NCBI RefSeq assembly: GCF_000247815.1
Contig: NC_021677.1
Span: 3,866,041 to 3,930,040 of the forward strand
Origin: Ficedula albicollis
Taxonomy: Eukaryota; Chordata; Aves; Passeriformes; Muscicapidae
Direction: 5' to 3'
Length of the DNA stretch: 64,000 nucleotides
The notes beneath the pieces are model-generated. The model saw only the letters and a program-made list of their open reading frames with translations, was not told the origin of the DNA and ran no database searches. How positions within the stretch are numbered: the stretch's first letter is position 1; each line of letters starts with the position of its first letter. A program made the translations under genes and the position numbers. Positions 1 to 12,257 of this stretch are shown here, piece after piece.

Positions 1-1146
1 TTCTGCAAGTGCCAAATATTAATAATGCAGTCCCTTAGTTACCACTTACAAATGCTCATAATTATTTACAGCTCCTGAACAGAGGATGGCTTGGACATCA
101 TCCAACAAATCCACAGCTATTAAATTTATTAGAAAATGGAAAACTTTCTACTTTCACTCAGTAGAACAATAGAGGCAATGAATTCTGCTTAAGGAACAAT
201 GAAACAAACTGGTCCTCTTCAGCTTAGAAAACTGGCAGGACCAAGATCTACAAACTCATCAAATGTCATGGGGACATCAAAGCACGTTTGGCTGGAAGGC
301 TCACAACAACACAGCTCTTCCCATGAGGTGGAAGGCTGTGGAAATCCTCTGCCAGGTAACAGCAGGCCTAGAAGCTCATGTGGCTTGCACAGAGAGGCAG
401 GAGCAGCTCATGGAAAGGGATTCTGCTTAGAGTTACCACCACATGTGGCCTGTAAGTCCTTAGGCTGAAAATAACTGGGGGCCCTAATCCTGCTCTTCAT
501 CAGGAGCAACTCACAGCCCTGCTGGAGACTCTGCAGCACCTGGGTCTTCTTCATGGCACACAATGGGCTCTCTTGCCTTCATCTGTTATGAGTAAAAGAA
601 CATTATCTCCATTTCTATGTATTCGCAGAAACTTCTATTTACAAGTATGATATAGGGAATACTGGTAGGGTAAATGTGAAATACATGTCCTTAAAAAACC
701 CTTCCAGGTCAACTCTGTTTGAAATTAACTCACCTGCAATTATCACCCTACCAGCACTCAGCACCAGGTGGAACATTTGAACTGAATCAGTAACATTAGA
801 GTTTAGCAAAGCAGTTTGTAAAGCTCCACTTACGAGAAAGAAACCAGTCTTTCACGGGAAGCCAGGTTTATATGCTCGGTGTCTGCTTTCATAAGTGGAA
901 TTCCAAATCCAGTTTGAACAGCTGAACTCCTCTGCAGTACCCAGAAACAGAGCAAGGAACCCCATAAAAGCCACCCAAAACAAACACCAGCATGGCAGGC
1001 CCAAACCTCACCTTGCCAAGCACTGCAGTCCATACACACTGCCCCACTCACCTCAGATCTCTCCAGATCTTTCCTATCATTAAGTACAGCTCTCAATTCT
1101 CTTTTCAAGAGGCCAAAGAGACACTAAAACAGGCAAACTGTTACTG
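1..1146. other. Unique non-coding sequence, no gene seen
   Basis: I see no gene, tandem array or recognisable mobile element here. The open frames are at most about 90 codons, overlap on both strands and match no family I know. The sequence is moderately AT-rich. Confidence 0.6.
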
Positions 1147-1250
1147 ATCACAGAATCATTAAGGTTGGAAAATAACTCCAAGATTGTCAAGCCCAACCTT
1201 TGACCTTTGATTACACACAAGGAAAAACCCAACCAGATAAATGTGCTTAG
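1147..1250 (-). mobile_element. CR1 LINE 3'-end fragment (relic)
   Basis: The plus strand carries ACAGAATCATTAAGGTTGGA, followed by a degraded CCAAGATNNTCAAGCCCAACC. This is the reverse complement of the conserved CR1 3' terminus, in which a 'ggttggacttgatgatct' stretch leads to 'ccaacc' and then ATTCTRTGA-type terminal repeats. The element therefore reads on the minus strand. Only the last 60 bp or so are convincing (1147-1205); the left part, to about 1250, is diverged. CR1 copies are normally truncated at the 5' end, so a short 3' piece is typical. It has no coding capacity. Confidence 0.8.
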
Positions 1251-4200
1251 GGCAGAAAAGAATCACATTATTTCAGAGGCTCGTGTACTACACAATAGAC
1301 ACAAAGAGTTCTGGCTTTTTTTAGAGTCCTGCTTTTCAGAAATGTTCACTTCAGTCTCATGCACTATTGTGCCCTGACTTTAATAGAGAAACACACTTTT
1401 TGTATGTGTGTTTTCTTCAGCCCCTCATCTGGTTCTCAACTGAAATGCTTTTTTATTTGTTAAAAGTCCCTTCAACTCTCTTCAAAGGTTCTGTCTCCTC
1501 TTCCACATGCATCAAATTTATTTGTTGTCCCTAAAGGTACAAGCTTAAATTTATATTCTCTAAATTCTGAAGTAACTGACTAAACACAAAATATTTACCC
1601 TAAGTAACTTAACTGACAAATGTAAAGGCACTTTCATTATCTTCCTGTTAAATCCCTCCATTTTTGCTTTCCTAAATATGAATATTAGCTCCTCAGGTTT
1701 CTGTCTCACTTTTTTTCCTTCCAGTACCAGTGCTCGAAATTTTCACCTTATAGCAAATCACTGGTATTAAAACCCAATATTCTTATCCCAAAATAAAGAA
1801 TTGTTATATTTTGACCCATTGAATTATTAAGATTACTGACCAAAAGTGATGTTTGCTTTGCATTTTAATTTTGCTGAACAAAACCCATGGGTATTACATT
1901 TTATGTATGCTTTAGAGCATAACAACATGAGAAGCCCCTGTAGTATTTTTAACCTTTTGACTTGTTTTGCTGCAAGAGTCTCTGTAGTCCCCTTCTCTCT
2001 GCTCCAAGTCTCTCTGGCCCTCCCTGTCCTTCTCAGCCTGGTAAAAGCTGTATGTCCTTGCACTTCCTTCTGCTCAAACACAGAGTACAGATAAGCAGGC
2101 AAGTTTTATCTCAACAGTGATACCAGATTCATTCATATCTGTTCCCTTGTACAATCATGTGTTCTGCTCTCTCTGCTGCAACTGGAGGTAACCTCATCGA
2201 TTGTTTTATAAGACACACTGATAATGCTGTAATTCAGGTCAAAGTTTACTTTACTAAGATATCCTGGAAGAATTGATGCGTTGTAAGAATCCCTCACCTG
2301 CCTCCCACCTTTTCTGTTCCAAAGCTTAGTTCTTCTGGTTGCTAACTTCCAACTTTTCTAGCCTGAATTTCACTAAGGCACCCATCTGCTATTAAACCTC
2401 ATTTTACTTTCACCTACCAGATAATGTTATCAGCTCATTGACCGAAGGATTAATCCAGTGAATTGCTGTTTCCTCCTTTAAGTAAGTTTAGTTGTGTTCC
2501 TTTCATCTGACACTCTAAATTTATGTTTGCAAAACAGCTCATTCCTTGAACTCCTTTCAGTTTTCTATTCACACTTTATCAAGGCCAGGAAAGTATTAAA
2601 GCCATGACATAATTAACATCCTACACAGATCAACCTACCTTTGAGTCCAGCTTGATATCCTTGTTTACCAAGGCACAGATTGTTTTGTGCACCTCTCTAA
2701 TGTTGCCCTGGGAACTGCCAGTCAATAAAGTCCTTCCACCCTCAGCCACTTCCTCTTGGAAGTGTGACATACAGTAACAGGACTTGGCTGCTAGTTAGAA
2801 AGGGCACATGTATTTCTCAAGCAAGCCAAGTGGAAATTGCCAGAATCAACGCTACTGACTAATCCTTGCTCAGCTCACACTCAGTGACTATGAATCAGTT
2901 CAATAGTTTATTTAATACAGGACTAAGTGGATTTTTACAGTGCAGCACACACTCCTCTTTGGGAGATTCAGGTGACAGAATTCACACCATTTCATTAGCT
3001 GACAAGTTGAAAATCTAACCTTTTAACCCTTTCTAACTGCAAGAGCTTTTAACCTCCTGGCTCCAGCATTCAGCTGGGTACTCCCACACAGCACCAGTAC
3101 TTACCTAACCCCACAGTGAACTGTTCAGAGATCCAAAATAGATTAAACCTAATCCTGTAAAGAGTAGTTTTAAAAAAAAAACCAAAAGTCTGAGTAGATG
3201 ACAGTAAGGTGATTCAGAAATCAGATACCAGCACTGTACAATGGAGGGGAGAGACAATGAGCTCACCAGAGAGTGACCATTTAACTTCCCTTGCAAACAC
3301 ACACCTGAATGTGGGAACACACAGGTCTACTCTCAAAGGGAGGTTACAGCACAAGTAACCCTTCAAAATCCCCAGGGTCACAGAAGCATTCAAGAAACAC
3401 TCTGAAATGTATTTATTTTGCTTGTGAGCTGCTGCTGCTTTGGATAAATTTGCTCCTTTTCCAAAAGGCTGTTTCATCAACACTCAAGTGAAATTCATCT
3501 CCCATCCACAGCAGCACAGTCAAGAAAGAACCTGGATGAATGTTACTCCAGCTAGGTTTAATAAACATTGCTCAGTGTTGGGATAGCACATGGAACCACC
3601 AAATCCTAATTGCATTGAGATGACCAATGCCTGACCAGTGGGAATGCACAAACTATGAAGACAAAAGCAGAGAACAACAACACAAGGAGCCACCAGGAAA
3701 ACTAAGTGACCAGCCCTTTGAAGTGTGGAAAACAGGGAAAAACTCACATGTGGAAATGATTGGGATGAGTACACTTCTGGAATGATGTGTGGAAAATACA
3801 GAACTACACCATGAGCAATGACTGAAGAGAAACTCACCCGCTGCTGCCAAACAAAGACTTGGCCAAATTCTGTCATAGGGAGGGGTTAAAGGGGATATGC
3901 TGGCTTGTATTTGGAGGTGAAAAGCTAACCTTCACTGCAAAATGCAACGAGGTTTGCTGGAAAGGGCAACCAAAGTAAGCTGTACTTATCCCTAACGTTT
4001 CTCCTTTTAAGCTAGTGCATCAAGATTCTTCCAGGTGTTGGAAAGGCAGGGAAGTTTCTTTTTCTGCTTCCTGAAAGTCTTTGAAATCCACTTGCCAGCC
4101 ACTCCTCCAGGCAAGAACCTGCACCAACATTATTCTGTGACCTGGTTGCCAACACAGCATCGCTCCAAAGCATCGTCACCGCCACGAAACGCGCACGCAC

Positions 4201-7200
4201 AAACGAGCAAACAAAGAGCTCACAGAGCTGAGACCGAAGGACAGAAAAACACACACAGGCAGCTCTGAGGGTGAATTCTTGAGTGTCTGCAAATAAAGTC
4301 AGAGGCCAGCTAAGACTCCAGTTACCAGGTTTCCCAAAGTCACCAAACAAAATTCAACAGAAAAATGGGAAAAATAGGTTTCATTGATTAATGACAGAAA
4401 CCAGTACTTTTCCAGGTTTGTCAAGAGACTCCATCATCCCAGTGTGTTTGGGGCTACAGGAAACTAGCAAACCACAGAAATATCCTAAAACCAGAGGACA
4501 GTGGGATGAGGGACCAAATATTTGTTTTAAAAAATAAGAAGTATGCATGAAATGAAATGTGTGCCAAAGAAAGTAGATTACACAAGTGAATGAACCCATG
4601 GAGGCTTGAGCGCTTGCCTGAGCAAATCCTGTTCTAAAAGGCACGTTCATTTTGTCTAAAAAGCAGCAAGAACTCTGCAACCCTAATTTAAACACTTAAA
4701 GGAACTTTAAAAATCTTAAAATGTTGAATAATGATCACCAGTATGCTACAACACTACCTGGGTCTGTAATGAGATACCAATAGGGCACTTTTTGCTTCCC
4801 TTTTTGTTACATGGAAGATTTTTTTTTTTGCTTCTGCTTCTTCCCAAGGTGTGCAACTACTTTATTAGTCTTTATTAGTGTTCATATGCTCTAAGAAAAA
4901 AATTCACCTTAAGTAGAAGGCATGGATTCTCCTGTTATCTGCTGAGTTAAACTTTGTCTTATGTTCCATTTATATTCCAAATAAAGCTCAAATTTCTTAG
5001 TAAATCTCTTTGATAAGGACACATTACAGTCTTAGAAAGTTTTTTATGAACACAATTCTCCTGAACAGCTATTTGATATGAACATCAAAAACAAACTACA
5101 GTGCCAATATTTCTCTAAATGGAAGCCTGGGTAGGTTTTAGAAAGCTTTGCTTCTTGAAAACAGAATATTTAAACGAACTGGCAGCAAGATGAAATCTAG
5201 GCCAAGTTTGAGAATCATTCTTAAACAGCAATTCAATTTTTTTTTTTTTTAACAGACATGTCCCCTCCTCAAAGACAGAGGTGTGAACAATTAATGGAGT
5301 TCAAACCATGTATTGTCTTGGGGAAAAAAAAAAAATCTTTTTCCTCTCAGTCTCTTTCCTATATTCCATTTCCTCCAGACTTCCTGGCAAGTTTAACTGG
5401 AGGCATGGCTGGGTCTCTGCCAGTTTTACATAAATTATCAGTTTGACAACAACTTGGACATGTAAGTGCTCAGCTCTGGCAAAGTCAGGTGACGGTGGTG
5501 AATGGGCTCCTGAGAGATTTGGGTATCTGAAACACTTCTATATTTGTTCATCTGGAAACCTAGAGGCACACAGGCCAGCAAGGGGAAAGGGAAAAGAGGC
5601 AGAGGTCTGCCTGACTTACTCTCCTTGTTATAAAAGAGAACCCTTCAAAAATGGCACCATAAAAGCTCCACAGTATAGATGAAAGTAAAAAGTTGCTTCT
5701 TTTTCTGGGTTTCAGTGCCAAAGCCAGATTTTTTCATCAAATTTTTATGTAGATTTATGAAAGAAATGACCCAACACAGCTTAATCCAAAAATACTCTGT
5801 CATAAAGCCTCTTCTTCCACATGAAGGTTGCAGTGTAACACATTTCAAACAGCACTCTTCACACTTCCAGCCTCTCCCACCTCTCCTTCAGGAATACTCA
5901 CTTTGAGCTGTTTCCTAAGCCACAGAAGCAGAAATGTTTATGAAGCCACAAGTTGTATGGCATCAGCAATCTCAAATCATTCTTCTGGGGCAAACACTGA
6001 GCTTTGGGACCCAGCAGATTCCCCAGGCCTGGATCTTTGCCCAAGCACAAATGCTAGCAGGGAGCAGAGGGACAGGAGACGTGGATGGAAATTCTCGGCC
6101 AGGAAGGGGTTGGAGCACTGATGGAGGATGCACTGTCCACGGCAACCCAGTTCAAATATCATCAAAACTGCTGTCCAAACTCATCCAGCTGTCCACAGAT
6201 GATGCAAAGGACTCATGTGTCATTACAAACCAAACTGCTGGGCACCAAACCCAGGATTTTTTGATCATCAGAGCCCTGATGATCCTGCTCTGAACAGTGG
6301 CAGGTTTCCCACATGTTCCTCAAAAATCTGCAAAAATCCATCAGTCAGACCAGAATTCTTGGGAGGAACACTCACAGAAAAGTTGCACAATGGCATCAGC
6401 TGTATCCAATCGTTAAAATTTGCTCTAAAATGGTGAGTTGATAATCTCCACCAGGAATGGGAATATAGAAACAGTTTCTCCAATAGCTGACTGCAGTAAT
6501 CTTCTCCCCTGATGGGCCTTTTTCCCCTCATCATTTTATTCTTGATAATGACAAAAGCATTAGAGTAAGACAAATGAAGAGCCACTCCAGCTAAGAAAAT
6601 AAAACAGGCATTTGCTATGGAAGAGCCTCATGGTCAAGGCAGATAAATGAGGACAGGAATTACCTCATTCAACAAATAATGCCAAGTACAGTAATTGAGA
6701 TCTCATTATTGCCAGCTGGGATATCTTAAACAGACTGAACTAGATTTTTAAATGCTGTAATAGGGAAATGCCCATCTTTCTTCAGACTGTTTCCTGGCCA
6801 GACAAGCTGACCAAGTTGCACATGTCTCAGAAAGAGAAAAATTACATAAACATCCTAAAATTTCTAACAGGAGTGAAACAGAAAATCCCACATGAACCCA
6901 AACTAGCATAAACTCTCAGATCTTTCTATTTAAAATAGGAATATCCAATTGCTGGCCTTGTATTCCTAAGACACAAATAACTTCTAGTATTTCTAGTATT
7001 TGGACCCAAACTGCATAGAAAGCATTTACCAACATTTTGAACAGATTGTTCTTTAATTACAGCACACTTCCAGCAATTCTAATGTTTTATGTGACAAGTC
7101 CCTCTAAGAAGTCACTGAACCTGACTTGACAGGTTTTTAAAATAAACTACAATATTCAAAGGCTGGTTTGGTCATTGCAGTGACAATACATTTTAAATTG

Positions 7201-10200
7201 AGAAAAGAAAGAAGAAACTGTATGAAAACAGGAAGAAAACAACATTATTTGTAATAGAAATTTCCAAGCCATAGTAAATTGGGTATAGAGTAAAACAACA
7301 GTAAAATGGTATTCTAGGGCAGCAAATTTGCCTAATATTCTGGGGCTTTATCAGACTAATAAGGAAAAAAGCTATTCCAGGTATCAGAGCCTTCATAAAC
7401 ACATGAAAATTTCTTTTACATTTCTTTTTTAAATGGATTTATGAATTTGAGCCATATCCTGACTATAAGACAAAAATATTCTTTAGTATGTTGAGGGCGC
7501 AGTGTTGATACTGACTTTTTCCATTAGCTCATTGAATTGATTTCATCAATAACAAATCAATTTGCAAATGCAAATGCCAAGATTACATGAAATCCCTTGG
7601 CAACAAAGCACATTGGGAAAGGGAACAGAGGAATAAATGGGCCTCTTGTCTCTAGTCAACAACTCTAGAACTTCAAACTGGAAACCTCATCGTGGTCACG
7701 ACAAGGTTAAAAAACACATAAAACTCCAAAACAAACATGATTTTTTTGCAATCTATTCTAGAGCATAGATTCTCTCCCTGAAAAATGACTAAGTCATTCA
7801 ACTCTATGGGCAAAATAAATATTATTTTCCAAGGTTATATGAAAACTAATAAGCCAGTAGCCAAAGTGCAGCAGAAAGCCCAAAATTCAAGGAGATTTAA
7901 AATACAACTATCAGAGGTCCTTGAGTGAAAGATAAAAATAATATCAGTAGAACTCAAACCAAAGCCAACTTGCTGCCACTCTCAACAACTACAATGCATA
8001 TGCACAGCATAAAGGATGAAAGTTTTGCTATTTTAATAGATCATTTTGCTTCAAATTGGAACAGAAGTCCTAAATTTCGTAACACTCCAAGAAGAACCCA
8101 CAAAGAAATCCATTCATAAAAAGTTAAGGAAAAGAAAACCCAACCAAACCAGTTCAAGGAAAGTATAAAATAACAGCTTTAAAGACAGAAAAAAACCTTC
8201 TTAAAAAAAAATAGAGAAAAGTTAAAATAAAAGTTTATTAGCTTTATTTTCTCCTGTTTTTTTCTAGGAAGTAACTTTTCCTTCTCACTTCACCTGATAA
8301 ATATTCTGCAGTACAGCAATACTTAGCAATTTCTACCAGTCTTTTTGTACATCTTTTTGATTTTGTACATTTTGGTAAGGCAAATTATAAAAGGCAAAGG
8401 CACTTTGAAAAAGTTTCCATTATGAAAAGAATTTGAGATCAAGAAGAATAATAATTTCTGAGTTCTGTGGTAGTCTTATTTCATTCACCCTTCAAAACCT
8501 ACATCAATCCCAAATGGATAACAAAAACTTTAGAGTTTTCTGAGTAGTCCTGTATCAAGAATACATCCAATCTTTAAAACACGTGGATTCCATTCACTTA
8601 TTTTTTAGCTGACACAGAAAGGAATTAAGGCAAAAGGCTGCAACTGAAGGAGCACCTAGGAATTACCATAAAATGCCTTCTTAGGAAAGTGATTTCAGAG
8701 ACATGGTGCCTAGGAATCACCAAACATCCTTCCCATTGCTACAGCAACTGCCCATGAGAAGAGGGATTTCCACCCCAGCCACACAGGGAAGAACTGTTAA
8801 GGATTTAACCATGTGTGTGCTGCCCTTCCCAGGTGCCACTAAACTTCCTGTGCAAGGAAAATCCAGCCAAAAAATCACCCCAAAAACTTCAACCATCAGC
8901 CTCAGCTGCTTGGGCCACGAATGGGCCCCTTGCAGTCAGCAGAGAACGTCAACACCTTGTGCCCCAAGAAAGGAGGCTTGTTAGTTCTCCCCTCCAAACT
9001 GCTGCCAATGAGATCTCCAGCTCTCCAAGCAGCCTGCTGGCACCATTCCTGCACAAGGCCAACCTAGTAAAGCCCAGCACAGCTCCAGCACAGGGCCACA
9101 AGCTGCTCTGACATCAGCAGCTGACCCAGAAGTGCATCTGACACAGCAGACATTGAATAACAGCTTCTCAAATGGCAGCAGACTGAAAAGGTTACAGATT
9201 CTCAGTGTGCTGCCTAACAAATATCCTTTTGCACTGCAAAGTAGAAAGCGTGACCTGAACAGAGAGAGAAGAAAGAGGAATCCTTGCAGGCATGGGTCCT
9301 CAAACAATCCTGTACTTCACACATGAAGAACCCAATATCAGCCAGTTCTTCAATCACTTTAAGCTATAAACCAGGAACTTGAGCATCAGCTACAATAAAT
9401 CTGAAATAATACCAAACAACATAAACTATCAATCTTCTTTGGGGCGAAGACTGAAATGTCAGACTGTTTTTTTAGGTAATGGATATTCCAGACTAACAAA
9501 GCCTGAAGAAGCTGTTTTGATCTGCGTTCTTCTGCAGAATGGATTAAAAAAGAAATTACATTTCTCAACATCTGGTGAAAGATCAGGTTTCCAAGGAGAT
9601 GAAGTCTGGGCCTTGGATAAGTAGCCTTACTGCATTTTTCCAACAAATTGAGGTAAAAAAGGCAGGTGTAATAAGCAGTTAATGGCTGTGAGTTACCTCA
9701 ATACCCATCCCATTCAATGTGCAGCTCAATTTAATACACATCACAGGTTATCTGACAATGTTCAGAGTCATTAAATACAAATAAAACCAATTGGATAATC
9801 ACAACTGAGATTTCTTCCTCGCACAAAAAAAAACCTCAGAACTTAAATAGGCTTCCTAAATAACTCAATACACCAACTCTTAGGGATAAAAGCCTTCTGG
9901 TTCTTTAAGTGCATCATACTTCTGCTTCAATACCTTGAGTTTCAACTGTGTAACAGCTGAGCATCGGTCTGGATTTGATCTGACTAAAGCTGGAACATAT
10001 TTCCTACTGCAGTGCAAGACCACCACATCCATGCAGAAATACACACACCCCTCACAGGCAGAGCACTCCTTTGCTTTGCTTTATCCATCATCAACCTACT
10101 GCCCAAATCTATGAAAGACCCACACTGAAAGCTCTTTCACCAGGTTTGAAAATGCCATCAACCACCTCACCTGCATCTTCAAGCACCTCCAAAACACAGA

Positions 10201-12089
10201 CTGTAACTTCTGTGGGTTGACCAAGCAGAACTCTCAATAACCACATTTCAATAGCTGGTAACTGAGTTCCAGCCAGCATCATCTAGTCAGCTACTGCATT
10301 TATCAAAATCAATTACTTCAGGCTGAAGCTCTCAAAATATGATGACAGCCAAAAATTAAAGTTTCAAAACATGTTTAATGTATCAAAGTAAATAGAGAAA
10401 GCTTAAATATTGCATTCTGTAAACTTGGTGAGAACCAAAAAGCTATACAAGATTAAAAATATGTATTTATTTTGGGCTTCTCTTTGCAGTCATTTGCATA
10501 TGATATGCCTTTATACAGCTTTTATTGAAGACAATTAACTTCAGAGAACTTCCTAACACTTGATACAGGCAGCTGCCTTTTACTATTTTTCTGCCCTTTT
10601 TTTGAAACAGAACTATGGACAAAAGTGATGGTAAAGATTAAGAATGAAAAGCATGCAGGTTACAGAACTGAAACAGAAAATGCACCAAGTTTACTTTGTT
10701 TCACTTAACAACAATGCATTCCTTCAGGCTTTCCTGTAGCTCCTGTCAAAGTATAACACCACAGGCAAGAGGCCCCATGCTGAAAACAGCTTAAAATATT
10801 ATATTTGACCATGAAAACAGTACTTTTGTACTCATATAAACTAAATAACCTGCATGTCTCCCGGTATTTCCAGTATCCTTGATATCAATTCCCTTGGAAA
10901 ACCTGCCTTCCTCACCTCTCACAGATCTCGGCTCTGCCATCAGCCTTGCACAGCATCAAAGAACTGTGTGCAATTCTAAGCTCCACCAAATAAATCCAAT
11001 GAATGCTCCCTGTTTTCATTCCTGGCTGCCCAGAAGAATCCTTGAGAGCAGGTATCTGAAGGAGAAAAAGAAATCTCCTTTAAAGTCCCCCTACAAACAC
11101 CACCTTCCTAAAACATCCCCAGCACAGTAGGTCTCTTTGAGCACGTGGTGTCAGGGATGTGGCAGCAGGCCCTAATTCCAGCTCTGGCTTTGTGGAATCC
11201 CAGCTCCAGCCACCTGAGTTTCCTAAAACACAAACCAAGCAGTTTTCTTCACATTTTCTGTGGGTCTGCTCTCCTAAGGAACTTCTTTTAGAGCTCGATC
11301 ATTCACAGCCCCACGCACCACAGAGACAACGGGAATGCACAGCATGGAAGAGAATATGGGATAAAACAGTACAAAACCCAAATGAAATGCTGTGGCTGTG
11401 GATTATTTTACACACTCAATTTCTACAAGCAGGGATAAAAACCCACGAATGGTCATGAGAAGCACAAACCCACAGAAGCCAGGAGGAGCGAAGCCTTTCT
11501 CCTTAATAAGCAGCTGCGGTTTAGACTAACCAGAGAGAGGTCTGTAGTTCCTGATGCTTCAAAGAGTTATTTACATTTGCATATTCCTGGAGGATACAAA
11601 ACATACTTTCTGAAGAGGGCAGAGTTTAACCTCAGCCTTCTGCAAGACCGTTTACAGAGACAGTTATCCGGAATTAAAAGTTGGAACAAAAACTCTTTCT
11701 TTTCTCCCTTACAGACTTAGCTGCAGCCTGTGTATTATCAATCACTCACGTTTAAAAAGAAAAGATACACATTTAATATGAGCACGTTAAAAAAAGAAAT
11801 GTAGTATTTTGAATGTTGAAGCTCAAAAATTGAAAAAAAAATTCTACTTAAAAGACTGAATTTTGAAAAGAGATTAGATCATGCTCCACAGCTGACCCTT
11901 TCTACCTCACATACTAAGGAAATACTTCAAAATTCCAGCAGGCATATCTGCTTCCAAGGCAAGAAAACACACCCACTTGTTCCTTCACCGCTGTTTTTCC
12001 GAGTACGAAAATCTTCCCAAAACTGTTAGAATCGAGGCACTGGAGTAACAGAAACCTCAGCAATTAAAAATGCAAAGTGATTCCCTTGC
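1251..12089. other. Unique non-coding sequence, probably intronic or intergenic
   Basis: No gene, RNA gene or mobile element is recognisable in these 10.8 kb. Frames are short, the longest 118 codons, and resemble no known family. Short poly-T or poly-A runs occur, for example near 5236-5250. Sampled lines, especially from about 2.8 kb onward, show C exceeding G and often A exceeding T on the plus strand, opposite to the region right of 15 kb. This fits minus-strand transcription of the block, but that is inference. A donor-like GTGAGT lies on the minus strand near 11744-11749, with no supporting exon. Confidence 0.55.
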
Positions 12090-12257
12090 CTCCTCAAGCG
12101 CAAAATCGGGAAGCCACCTTGGTATTCCCGACTGGGGAACACCTTGGTGTCCCCGCTGTGCTGCCGGAGGAAAACCTTCCTTGCCCGCTAGCAGGAATAG
12201 GAAAGGCGCACCGAGGTGTCCGGCAGGGCAGCGGGACAGCTGCTGGGGATTAGGGGG
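12090..12257. promoter_or_regulatory. CpG-rich left flank of the minisatellite, candidate CpG-island promoter
   Basis: About ten CpG dinucleotides occur in 168 bp, for example in CAAGCGC, ATCGGGA and GGCGCACCGAGG. The neighbouring AT-rich DNA has very few. With the CpG-dense minisatellite and the right flank it forms a CpG-rich element of roughly 2.8 kb. In birds, unmethylated CpG islands commonly mark promoters. No TATA box, initiator or first exon could be fixed, so the promoter role is an inference supported mainly by CpG density and by the strand-composition change around it. Confidence 0.4.
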